Source of the DNA: Acetivibrio sp. MSJd-27
GTDB lineage: Bacteria > Bacillota > Clostridia > UMGS1840 > HGM11507
Direction of reading: 5' to 3'
Length of the DNA: 64,000 nucleotides
NCBI RefSeq assembly: GCF_018918095.1
Contig: NZ_JAHLPV010000010.1
Coordinates: 16,057-80,056, forward strand
Numbering within the stretch: position 1 is the stretch's first letter; each line of letters begins with the position of its first letter. The notes below the pieces were generated by a model that saw only the letters and a program-made list of their open reading frames with translations, was not told the DNA's origin and ran no database searches. Below are positions 46,712 to 56,500 of the stretch, in pieces. Both the position numbers and the translations under genes were made by a program.

Positions 46712-48889
46712 TTATCCCTCTTTGCGGTAAGAAGTAGGGGAAATTCCAGTGTATTTTTTAAAAGCCGCATTAAAGGTTACCTGATTTTGGTAGCCTACCT
46801 GCTGGCTGATCTCGCCGATGGACAGCACACTGTTTTTAAGCAGCTGTTTTGCTTCCTCAATACGCAGCTGTGTCAGATATTCATTGAATCCCATCTCATA
46901 TTCCCGCTTAAAGTAATAAGAGAAATATTTGGGTTTCATATTGAAGTGGGTCGCTACCTTGTCCAAGTATAACTCCCCTTTATAATTGCGGTTGATGTAT
47001 TTCAGAATCTCCCCGATATCCTTGACATGGGACTCATCCTGCAGTTTTTCCATCACCAGATAAACCATATTGTAAAAGCTGTTGCAGACGCCGTCTGCAT
47101 CCAGCTCAGCACTATACCGTTTCAAGCTCTGAAGAAATAGTTTTTGAATTCCTTCAATCTCCTCGTTGTTTTTTGTTATTTTATACACCAGCTCCATAAA
47201 CACGATGTCAAAATACTGTACCAGATAAAATAGTTTATAATAGGAAGGATTTTCTTCTATCGTTTCTTCCAGCTGTGTCTCAAAATATTTTTTTACAGCT
47301 TTCCGGTCACCGGCGGACAAAAGTTTACTTAATTCTCCGCTGATATTTCCCGGCATAGCATGCAAATCCACCGGACGGAGCTGTTCTAAAGATACCAGCC
47401 TTTCTCGGATACATACTTGATCCAAAGAGGCGTTCAGCTGCTGGTAAATACTCTTTGAGAGACTGAAGTTTGTAAAGATCCGGCTGTACAGCAGAATCAA
47501 TCCTTCTTCCGTCCGCTCCTCCAGCCGGTGAAGCATTTCGAAAAACGGAACGGCCGCCTTTTCCTCTTTCATATGATAAAACGGAATGAGTCCGAAAAAT
47601 TTGTGTCCTCCTTCGGAAATCACAAGGGATGAAAACCCCTGACAGTTTAAAAATTGTTCGATTTGATTTTCTGGATACTCCCCTCTTCTCACTGCGCAAA
47701 ACATTCCAAAACAATCCGCCTGAAGGATATCCTCCAGATAATCCTGCGCGGTGTCCCTTTCTTCCGTTCCTTTCAAAAAAGCGGAAAAAGCGGCTTTTTT
47801 CAGAACAGCTGTGTTTTCATTCATCCGTATAATATTTTTCTTCAGCCTTGCTATCTGCGCCGGAAGCATTCCAACCGACAAAGATTCCTCCTGTGTGCCA
47901 AGCTCTTCGCCGGCCAGCTGCAAAGCCTGCTCTTCCGCTTTAAGCCGCTTTTGCAGAACCAAAAATACCAGGGTTGCGCCTCCTATCAGAAGAAGATAGA
48001 AAATGAACAGAACCATGCCGGTATAGTAGCTGGTTTCCACCGAGAATATCATATTCTCATAATCAAACCATTTCATATACTGAAAATGACCCCAGAAGGT
48101 GTTTTTCACCGACTGTACATTGTTTTCCAGCTTTCCGATATCCATCTTTGTTCCCACATCGTTCAAACTGTTTGATATAACCAGGCTGCCCTCATGATTA
48201 TATAAACTGACCTGCATCTTAATCTGCTCATCCGTAATCGCACAAAATTCAATGAATTTCTGTTCATTAATCAAAAGCAGAATGCCAGTATGAAACACCT
48301 TATAAATTTTGGGGACAATGAATATGCGAAGAACGCCCTCCCCATTGTAGTTAAACACCTGGTTGAATTCCCGCAACGGAAGAACCGTCGGCGCATTGTA
48401 ATCGTAAAAGATATTTTCAAAGTATTCTCGGTTATAATCCGTGTCCGTATAGTCGTAGTTAAAAAATTTCTCGCTGGAAATAATTCCTTGGGAAGTGATG
48501 TAGTCCGGTTCATCCTTCTGAAACAGCAACATTTCCTGAATAAAAGGATTATACACTTTCAGATTTTTGATCTCATCAATAATATGAATCAAATCCTCCA
48601 CTGGAATTTCGGAAAAATTCTGATCCAATATTTTATTATTCTCACTGACCAGCTGTTCGCCACTTTTTAAGATATTGTTGAGCTGTTCGAAAGCAATATA
48701 CATATTCTTTTCCACAATCTTTGACTTTAACAGGTTGTCCTCCAGAAGTTCCCGACGAATCAGAATATTTGAAATACTGTACAGCAATGTGAGAAAGATA
48801 AGAGCTCCCACGAAGGCGATGCGCAAATTGTCCTTTGCGCTGACACGGAATTTATGAAAAAATTTTTCTTTCCAATGAATTCTCTGCAC
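46712..48889 (-). CDS. membrane-bound AraC-family regulator with extracellular sensor
   Basis: 725 residues from GTG at 48889, with GGGAG nine bases upstream. A membrane helix at about 22-44 and a second at about 290-312 enclose an extracellular sensor of roughly 240 residues. The cytoplasmic part ends in a double HTH AraC domain ('GELYLDKVATHFNMKPKYFSYYFKRE' ... 'SIGEISQQVGYQNQVTFNAAFKKYTG', about 625-725). Such one-component regulators in Clostridia sense extracellular sugars and control nearby binding-protein transporters or polysaccharide genes. A good promoter lies upstream. Candidate targets are the neighbouring surface operon and the lipoprotein gene at 61910. Confidence 0.9.
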   Translation of the reverse strand: MQRIHWKEKFFHKFRVSAKDNLRIAFVGALIFLTLLYSISNILIRRELLEDNLLKSKIVEKNMYIAFEQLNNILKSGEQLVSENNKILDQNFSEIPVEDLIHIIDEIKNLKVYNPFIQEMLLFQKDEPDYITSQGIISSEKFFNYDYTDTDYNREYFENIFYDYNAPTVLPLREFNQVFNYNGEGVLRIFIVPKIYKVFHTGILLLINEQKFIEFCAITDEQIKMQVSLYNHEGSLVISNSLNDVGTKMDIGKLENNVQSVKNTFWGHFQYMKWFDYENMIFSVETSYYTGMVLFIFYLLLIGGATLVFLVLQKRLKAEEQALQLAGEELGTQEESLSVGMLPAQIARLKKNIIRMNENTAVLKKAAFSAFLKGTEERDTAQDYLEDILQADCFGMFCAVRRGEYPENQIEQFLNCQGFSSLVISEGGHKFFGLIPFYHMKEEKAAVPFFEMLHRLEERTEEGLILLYSRIFTNFSLSKSIYQQLNASLDQVCIRERLVSLEQLRPVDLHAMPGNISGELSKLLSAGDRKAVKKYFETQLEETIEENPSYYKLFYLVQYFDIVFMELVYKITKNNEEIEGIQKLFLQSLKRYSAELDADGVCNSFYNMVYLVMEKLQDESHVKDIGEILKYINRNYKGELYLDKVATHFNMKPKYFSYYFKREYEMGFNEYLTQLRIEEAKQLLKNSVLSIGEISQQVGYQNQVTFNAAFKKYTGISPTSYRKEG

Positions 48890-48922
48890 CTTTCTACTCT
48901 CCCTTCTCTGCTATCCTTCTTT

Positions 48923-48951
48923 ATTCTATAATACTTTTTGTGTTTGTGCAA
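48923..48951 (-). promoter_or_regulatory. sigma-A promoter of AraC-sensor gene
   Basis: On the minus strand TTGCAC (48951-48946), a 17-base spacer and TAGAAT (48928-48923), about 35 bases before the GTG. Confidence 0.65.
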
Positions 48952-49019
48952 CTAAAAAATAAAGGGTTGCACGCCGCCGGAATAAATTTGGAACGAGTCC
49001 GCTGTAATCCCCTCAAAAG

Positions 49020-49050
49020 AAATGCCGAAAGGAAAATTTCCTTCCGGCAC
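49020..49050 (-). terminator. intrinsic terminator of surface-protein operon
   Basis: A stem TGCCGAAAGGAA/TTCCTTCCGGCA (49024-49035 with 49038-49049, one mismatch), followed by TTTCTTTT on the minus strand. It lies 125 bases after the last gene; between them is a palindrome ATTCCATATGGAAT (49105-49118) with a further pairing arm GGAATGC/GCATTCC (49114-49120 with 49133-49139). Confidence 0.65.
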
Positions 49051-49174
49051 TTCACAAAAAAGAATGGACAAATTTTATTCCTCTGCACAATGAAATGTTA
49101 CGATATTCCATATGGAATGCCATCAGAATATTGCATTCCAATGTTCTTAAAAGTTCTTGGCATTTTCTAATTCC

Positions 49175-51808
49175 TTAGCGATTCGTGAGGCTTTCCTTCA
49201 TAACATAAATTTCTCTTCCAGCCCCGGCTCTCGTCCTTACCACCACCCGATCGAGAAGCTCTATATCTTCGGTTTCTCCCTTTCTGACCCGGATTTCGCC
49301 TGCATTCCGCGTTACAATATAGATGGTATATCCGTTGCTTAGACGGTGGCTCTCCTGCAAAACCGCTTCCTGTTCGCCGGCAACCGCTTTTTCAAAGCCA
49401 AGGCGAATATAGCCATCACGGATACAGGTTACATAAGCCGCAACGATCCTGGAGGTAGCGCCGTAATAATTGGAGGCGCTCTGATTTCCGTGAGAGGTAG
49501 TGAATATCCATTTGTCGTTAGCGTAGTCAAAATATCTTTCTACACTGTTTACTTTCCCCTGGTCATTTAAGGAAAGCCGTACAATCTCTCCCTTTGCCGG
49601 TATCTGCGCCTCAGAAAGGGTTTCAGCCACAAATGCTTCCTGCAGCTTTTCCGCCGCGTAATATTTGATTTTCGTACCTATCTCACCGGATTCTTCAACC
49701 GCCTGCACCACATTGGAGACAACGGCCAGGGCGTCATCAAACGCTACCTTTGGCGGTATATTTGTTCCCACAACATTTACAATATCCACAGTCTGTTTTG
49801 TTTTTGAAGTATTGTAAAATTCAATTTGATACTGCTCGTTGACAAAAGCAGAACTTACAAATATCTGAAAATCTTCCGCGGTTTTATCCTGCAGATCTCC
49901 ATCCGGCACCTTCAACAGCCAAGTGTTGCTGTCCACATTGGCCACACCGTCAAAATTAGACGCTGACGGCGCATAGCGCAGAGAGGAAGCCGGAACGGTT
50001 CTATATAGTTTTGCATCTTCGGAAAAATCACTCGCTGCCGTGTATATCTCTCTGATTTTCCCCTCCGCATCCGGTTTGTACAAAATAAACTGGGACACAC
50101 CGCGATCGGCAATGCCCTGCACGTTTCTATAAGTCAGCGCATCGGTTATCGAGGCAACATCTGTTCCGCTTATATACTTCACCCCGTTGATATACAGATT
50201 CTTTGCAGCTTCCGCAACAATCACATTTCCGCTTCTCTGAAATATTTTCAGCTGGAGCGTCTGCTCGATTCCCGCTTCAAACCGAAGTCCCATCAAAACC
50301 GCCTGCCTATACATTCCGGAAGTGCTCTTTTCTGCATAGGCTATTGTCCCCTCCACACCCAGATAGGCTGTCACATTATCTCCTACGGAAAGTGTGTTCT
50401 CATCGCTTTCCGAAAAGCTGTCCGACAGAAGGAACGCCTGTGTTCCAATATGGTAATACGCACCTTTTTCCCCGGATGTTATCTGCGAAATCTCACCGCT
50501 TTTTGTCTCATTGCTCACAATGCACTCCAGATATTCCGGTGAACGGAGCACATTCAGTATATTGATTTTTCCAATGGAATCGTAGTCGAGAAGCCTTCCC
50601 ATGCTGTCCCGGAATATCACATTGTCATACGCCTCTAAATCCAGTGTTTTATCTCCTTGCTTTTTATCCCGGATGATTTTGCCGGACGGCGCATTGTCCA
50701 GTACAATAAAGGTTTCAAATTCATTGACAAAGACCACATCGTACCGATTGTCATTGTCATTGTCAACCATCCGGATATATCCGTCCTTCAGATTCTCCAA
50801 CTGGGATAATTCATAATCAAACCGGAAACTGCCATTGTACACCACTTTTCTGGTATCGCTCACGGAGGCTTTCCATTCTTTTCCTTCGCTGTCATAGGTC
50901 ACTTTGCTGTCTTCCGTGCCCAGAATGTCTTTTCCATCCAGGGATAATTCTCTGTTTTTGTTATCCAAAGACACGATGCTTAACAGGCTGTCATCCTCCT
51001 TGTTATAAATGGCCTCGGCATACATTCCCAGAAATTCGGTTTCATATCTTCCGTTTTTGAATAATTTCTTGTCACCGATAATGATATATTCCGCTCCTGT
51101 GTCTGGAACAAATGCAATTTTGGTATATCCGTTGGAGAGAACAACGCCTTGAATGATATCCATTTTCAAATACTTTGAAAGGATCGTATTTCCTCTGGTT
51201 TCCAATTGGGTGCTGCTGCCGAAAGAGGTTTCCTCCAAAAGCTGAACGTTAAGGGAATTGTATGCCAGCTGAGCGATCTCCTCTCTCAGTATCTTTTCGG
51301 AAGCGTTCTTTTTGATGCCTTTCAGAATAGTGAGCTCGTTGGCTTGAGCCAGAAAGCCGGTGGGATATCCCCCTTTGTTTACCGCCAAAGGGTAATACCC
51401 CAAGGCGCAGACCATGATTTTCACTGCCTCCGTGTAAGAAATCGGCTGATCGGGACGGAAATAACCGTCACCGTATCCCTCCATCAATCCCAGATAAATA
51501 CAGTATAAGATGCTGTTCTTTGCAAAGTGCTCCTCGGGCACGTCATAAAAATAGGGATTGGGAAGAATGATTTGACCTTCCTCTGAACCAAACAGCTTTG
51601 CCATAACCACTGCAAATTCGCCCCGGGTCATAACCTCGTCCGGCCGGAAACTTCCATCTTCATATCCCTTTATAATCCCTATATTGGAAAGATGGGTCAC
51701 GGCTGTCTGATAAGATATAGCCTCCTCATCAGAAAAGGAAGCGGCTCCGGCGGGAATTGCCGAAACCAGCAATGAAACTGCCAAACATAAAACCAATGCT
51801 CTTTTCAT
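49175..51808 (-). CDS. SLH-domain surface protein with large unknown beta-rich region
   Basis: 877 residues. Signal peptide (1-22), then three S-layer homology segments near residues 27-75, 85-145 and 148-195 ('GIIKGYEDGSFRPDEVMTRGEFAVVMAKL', 'GLMEGYGDGYFRPDQPISYTEAVKIMV'), which bind pyruvylated wall polymers. The remaining roughly 680 residues are beta-rich with no domain I recognise. Fourth gene of the operon, 18 bases after the previous stop. Confidence 0.85.
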   Translation of the reverse strand: MKRALVLCLAVSLLVSAIPAGAASFSDEEAISYQTAVTHLSNIGIIKGYEDGSFRPDEVMTRGEFAVVMAKLFGSEEGQIILPNPYFYDVPEEHFAKNSILYCIYLGLMEGYGDGYFRPDQPISYTEAVKIMVCALGYYPLAVNKGGYPTGFLAQANELTILKGIKKNASEKILREEIAQLAYNSLNVQLLEETSFGSSTQLETRGNTILSKYLKMDIIQGVVLSNGYTKIAFVPDTGAEYIIIGDKKLFKNGRYETEFLGMYAEAIYNKEDDSLLSIVSLDNKNRELSLDGKDILGTEDSKVTYDSEGKEWKASVSDTRKVVYNGSFRFDYELSQLENLKDGYIRMVDNDNDNRYDVVFVNEFETFIVLDNAPSGKIIRDKKQGDKTLDLEAYDNVIFRDSMGRLLDYDSIGKINILNVLRSPEYLECIVSNETKSGEISQITSGEKGAYYHIGTQAFLLSDSFSESDENTLSVGDNVTAYLGVEGTIAYAEKSTSGMYRQAVLMGLRFEAGIEQTLQLKIFQRSGNVIVAEAAKNLYINGVKYISGTDVASITDALTYRNVQGIADRGVSQFILYKPDAEGKIREIYTAASDFSEDAKLYRTVPASSLRYAPSASNFDGVANVDSNTWLLKVPDGDLQDKTAEDFQIFVSSAFVNEQYQIEFYNTSKTKQTVDIVNVVGTNIPPKVAFDDALAVVSNVVQAVEESGEIGTKIKYYAAEKLQEAFVAETLSEAQIPAKGEIVRLSLNDQGKVNSVERYFDYANDKWIFTTSHGNQSASNYYGATSRIVAAYVTCIRDGYIRLGFEKAVAGEQEAVLQESHRLSNGYTIYIVTRNAGEIRVRKGETEDIELLDRVVVRTRAGAGREIYVMKESLTNR

Positions 51809-51826
51809 TTCTTTTCTCCCCTCTCC

Positions 51827-53563
51827 TCAGTTTTTATAGTTTAACACTCTGTTCATCAGCACTGCCACTTCTGCTCTTGTGGCATTGCTCTCCGGCTGAA
51901 ACTCCTGCTGATCATTCCCGCTTACCAGGGAAATGTTTTTCAGCATAATCACACTGTTGAGCGCATAAGGGGCGATGGCGTTCTGATCGACGAACAATCC
52001 TCCCGTCTTGACGGAATCCAATCCTTCTACCAGCTTCAAATTAACCATGGCACGGTATATGATCACAGCCATATCCTGCCGCGTAACTGGGTCCGCCTTG
52101 CCGAATCTTCCATCCTCGTATCCCTTGACCATCTCGTGCTTTTTCGCACTGGCCACATAGGGATAACTCCAATCTTCCTCCGTGAGATCAGTAAAGCTGC
52201 ATTTTGCGTTTTCATCCATCAAATGAAACGCGGATACAATGATCTTTGCAAATTCTTCTCTGGTGATATTGTCATTCGGTGCAAAAATTCCTTTTTCTTT
52301 TCCGTTTATAATTCCCAATTCAAAGAGAGAGTGGATCGATTCCACGGCCCAGGGCACGGAGACCAGATCGGTAAATTCGCCCTGTCCCGGTACAACCGTA
52401 TCCGGCTTCCCCGCCGTCGTTGAACCTCCGGTTCCTATGGAAGTATTTGGACCCGAAGGATTGGCCGCTCCCGTTCCTCCGCCACCGGATGGAGAGGCGG
52501 TGGGCTTCCCCACTTCGTTCATCAAAGCGCTATAGGCTTTCTCATATTCCGAGCGAAACGATGCAATCGAATTGATTTTACCACTGTTTTTCCGCATGGC
52601 ATTCAATATACTGTCCACCTGCAGCTCGGTCAGCGTCTCATAATTTTTCAGTTTGATATAGTCATTGTTCTCTTTTAAAACCGGATGCAGCTTTGCATTG
52701 CTCATGCTGGAAAAAGCCCCTAAAATCACAGCTTCATTAAAGGTGTCTCTCACCTCTTCGAAAGAGCTGTATGGTTTCCCGGTCCATTTTGAAATCGCCG
52801 CATTCCGCGCGACAGCAGGAAGTGTCAGGAAAGAAGAATAAATATTCTCCGCTTCCTTCTGACTTCCGAGATTGAAGTATCCCTCTTCATAGAAAGCGAT
52901 CAGTTCCATAATATCACTCGGAGCACTCTGATACTGCAGAAAAGCTAAAATATGCTCCTCATTGTAGATACGGTTGATGTTATCAATACGGAAGGTTCCG
53001 GAATGCTTCTTAAGCCGTTCCCCAACCCCGGTTTTACCGGCTGCCGACATTCGGTCAAAAAATTCGGTATACAGCCCCAGATCCGCAGAGTAAGTGTCCA
53101 CATAGCCCGCTAATGTGGAAGCCGAGGCGTTCGCTTCATTAAAGTGTGCAATGATATCGGTATAAAAGCTTTTTTCCTTGATGGAAACCTGCAGCCGCTG
53201 TTTGTCATCCAGCCCGTTGAACCGTATTTCCACCATGTAATCGCCTGCCTCGGCAAGAGTGAATGCAAAGGTATAGTTTCCATCCGCGGCCGCAGTGGTC
53301 TGATCCAACGCCTTTACCGTCTGGTCATCATAAACAGTCGTCCCAGCTGGCACAGCAACCATTTTTGCTTCCCTGCCGGCAGCTGCCGGCAGGGCTCCCC
53401 TCAGGCTGAAATGGTGATAGATATATTCCCCGTCGTCCTCCCGCTCTACCGTATAAGCCAGAGAACTCTGGCTGTCCTCCGCCAGAAGTGTGGCCGGAAC
53501 ACTGCCTAGAATCAGCGTCAGCGCGATACAGCAGGACAAAAATTTCTTTTTCACGCGTTTCAT
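51827..53563 (-). CDS. secreted protein with C-terminal SLH anchor
   Basis: 578 residues. Signal peptide (1-29), a short beta domain ('GDYMVEIRFNGLDDKQRLQVSI'), a helical middle region (about 140-350), a Gly/Ser/Pro linker (about 355-395), and three SLH segments to the end ('ELGIINGKEKGIFAPNDNITREEFAKII', 'EMVKGYEDGRFGKADPVTRQDMAVII', 'LVSGNDQQEFQPESNATRAEVAVLM'). The layout suggests an anchored adaptor or carbohydrate-binding protein. It follows the lyase gene by ten bases and precedes the other SLH gene by 18. Confidence 0.85.
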   Translation of the reverse strand: MKRVKKKFLSCCIALTLILGSVPATLLAEDSQSSLAYTVEREDDGEYIYHHFSLRGALPAAAGREAKMVAVPAGTTVYDDQTVKALDQTTAAADGNYTFAFTLAEAGDYMVEIRFNGLDDKQRLQVSIKEKSFYTDIIAHFNEANASASTLAGYVDTYSADLGLYTEFFDRMSAAGKTGVGERLKKHSGTFRIDNINRIYNEEHILAFLQYQSAPSDIMELIAFYEEGYFNLGSQKEAENIYSSFLTLPAVARNAAISKWTGKPYSSFEEVRDTFNEAVILGAFSSMSNAKLHPVLKENNDYIKLKNYETLTELQVDSILNAMRKNSGKINSIASFRSEYEKAYSALMNEVGKPTASPSGGGGTGAANPSGPNTSIGTGGSTTAGKPDTVVPGQGEFTDLVSVPWAVESIHSLFELGIINGKEKGIFAPNDNITREEFAKIIVSAFHLMDENAKCSFTDLTEEDWSYPYVASAKKHEMVKGYEDGRFGKADPVTRQDMAVIIYRAMVNLKLVEGLDSVKTGGLFVDQNAIAPYALNSVIMLKNISLVSGNDQQEFQPESNATRAEVAVLMNRVLNYKN

Positions 53564-53573
53564 CTCCCTTTTT

Positions 53574-56500
53574 CTATTTATAGATGTAAATTTCCTTCAA
53601 GGAGTTCCAGTTGTTGATACTGTTGCCGTGCCCAACAATCTTTAAGTATTTTGCTTCCATTGTCTTTGGCAGCATAACGGTTTCAAATCCGTCCGTTACA
53701 CCATCCGATTCTCCGTCAAAAACTTTTGTCCACTCTTTCCCGTCAATTGACACCAACATCTCAAAACGTTCTTTGCGCTTGTTCCCGCTGTTCCAGTATA
53801 ACTCTACTTTGGAGACGTCGCTCACCTGATCAAATTCAAGCTGTATCCATTCGTCTGTCCCGCTGGCCGCCCAGTATGTATTCAGATTGCCGTCCACAGA
53901 ACAGAAGCCGTCCTCACTGTCATTCTGACTGCTCCAGGTTACCATAGCAATGTTAACCCTGGAATCATCCTGCGGATTAAAGATTCTGGATTTGTCCTCC
54001 TCGCTGGGGATTCCTACCTTTTCGATAAACGCGCACTTCGCATAATTAACCCATCTCACTTTTGTGCTTATGGAGGAGGCTATCCGCTCGATCGGCATAT
54101 ACAGCCGCCCGTCTCTCTCCGTAACTGCAGCCTCCAGTTTTACCTCCTTCTGCTTCCCTTGTGCATCTGTAATTCTTGCTGTATCACTGTTTTTTTCCAA
54201 AATCGTGGTCACATTTTTGACCGTTACGGATATTTTGTCTCCGGCCGTCTGATAGTCAAACTGCAGTTTATCGAAGTATTCTTCCGCATCCAAAAACAAA
54301 ATGTTATCTTCTTCAAAGGGCTTATGCTGAAAGGTTTCAAAATAAATACCAATTTTTATATCGTATGGATTTGATTCATCCTTCCTCATATTGTTGATAT
54401 AGTTCAAATCCTTTTCCTTTAGGTTTTCTTCAAACTGCCAGGAAAGCTGATATTCTCCCGCCGGTGCTGTAAAACAGATGGAGTCCTTCTCCTCCGTCAC
54501 GGTATCGCTGGCAACCATCTGGCCATCCTTTGTCACATTCCATCTCCCGGCTTTCAGGCCGTTGACAATATACATGATATCGCCTTCGCCCTCCGCTTTT
54601 ACCGAAAAGTCGCGGTACATCTTCATTTTCGGTTTTCTCAAGAAGACCGCACGATCCTTGATTTTAACGCCGACATAGTCCTCGTCCTGCTGGATCAATT
54701 CCGCTTCCATCGGAGCGATGGCGTCGTTGTTTTCACTGACCTGTATGACATTGAGAAAATAGTCCTGCTGTTCACTGCTGCCCGGAGACACTTCCAGCCT
54801 CCACTTCCCGGAATCCTGCCATTGTGTAGGCGGTACGGCAAGCTGGTTTGCTCCGTTCACATCGAATTCATGTCCCGCTCCGCCAACCTTGCTGAGTACG
54901 GCATTGGAAGGAAGCAGCGTCGTATTGATCATTCTGCCGTTATAACCCCATTCGGTTCGCTTGACGGTGGTGGTATTTCCCTCAATCTGAGGCTCCTCCT
55001 GAGAGTGCAGCAACCAGGTCTTTTTGAAGGAGGAATCGGATGACTTGATATTGTCAAACACAATAAGAGCACCCGGATAATCCTCGTCAAAGAAATTTAA
55101 GAACAGGAAAGTCCGGTCGTAATCCTCCACCTTCTCCGTGTAGGCAGAAGCCAAGTCGCCTTTCAGATAGCTGTAAGCCGGTTTGTAGGCATCCGGTCCA
55201 AAATTATAATTGGTTGCCTTGCCTTGCTGATATTCTGGCTGCATCAACTCCTCGTAAGTATAGGGGATATCACCCCCGCCGCCTTTCTGACCGCCGTCAT
55301 TTACAGTGCTGTTATTATAATTGATTATCTCATTGGGATCATATACCAGCATACAGTTATGCGCAATGGTGCGCTTGTGATAGTTTTTGTCATGATTGCT
55401 CCCATAGGACAAGGCGGTAACGGGTACTCCGTCAATGGAAAAAGGGGCGCTTTTGTACATTCCGGAGTCCAAAGCCAGTTTTCCCTTGTAATAAATATCA
55501 AAATGTCCGCTGTCCAGATGCTGATGGTTTAAAAAAGTTCTGGCACCAGCATTCATTTTGACCATCATCGCATTGGAAGATTTCCCCTCCTCCCAGGAGG
55601 TTTTCGCTATCATCGTTCCGAGAGGATCATCAAAGTATGCTGTCAGGGGCAGGCCGTCCGCGTCGGCTACCCCAACCGATGGATCGTTGAGAATCAGGTG
55701 CATCGGCGCCGTCACGCCGTATCTTCCTACCGCAACATTTTGGGCACTGGGCTTAGATTTAAAGAACAGCTTGCGGATATAGGGATCCTTATAATAGTTT
55801 CCCGCCAGAAAATAAGAGTCCGACGCATTGTTGTAAAATCCGATAGAAGATGAACTGGAGCAGTCACCCGTATTCAGAAAGCGTCCATCCGGCAGCCGAT
55901 CATACATCGTTCCATAGAGAACATGAAGCTGATCCCGGGTATATACCTCCTTCAACCCCAACTTGTCAAACATGATCGTGCTGAGCACCTCATAGGGATA
56001 GCGGAAAGGACCGTAATCGGTTCCCTCGGTAAACAGCTGTGCTCCATAAGCATAATTTCTTGCGGTTATCATCTCCTGAAAAATTCTCCCCGCAATCAGG
56101 TTGTAAACCTCCGGATCCTCATCGTAAAGCGCGATCCCCATAGACAGCGCGTCACGGAAGGTTTCCGCCTCACAGCCATGTCCCGTCACAAAATGCTGTT
56201 CTGTCGGAGGCCAGCTAATCTCCATCCGCTCCGCATGGCGCAGCATCTGGACACGAAATTCCTTTTTGTCATCCTCTGTAAGAAGATCATAGCACCAGTC
56301 ATAGGCACATGCCGCTACATAGATCGCATATCCGGTATGGCGAGTGATATCGTCCGCACCGGTTTTAATATTCAGTGTTTTCAGATAATTCTTTGCCACC
56401 GTGATGGCTTTTCTGCCGTTTTCCTCCGTGCCGTTGACAAGATAAAGAAAGGCGTTTGCCTCGGCGCAGCCCACATATTTATCCTGCTCGTTGGTGTTCC

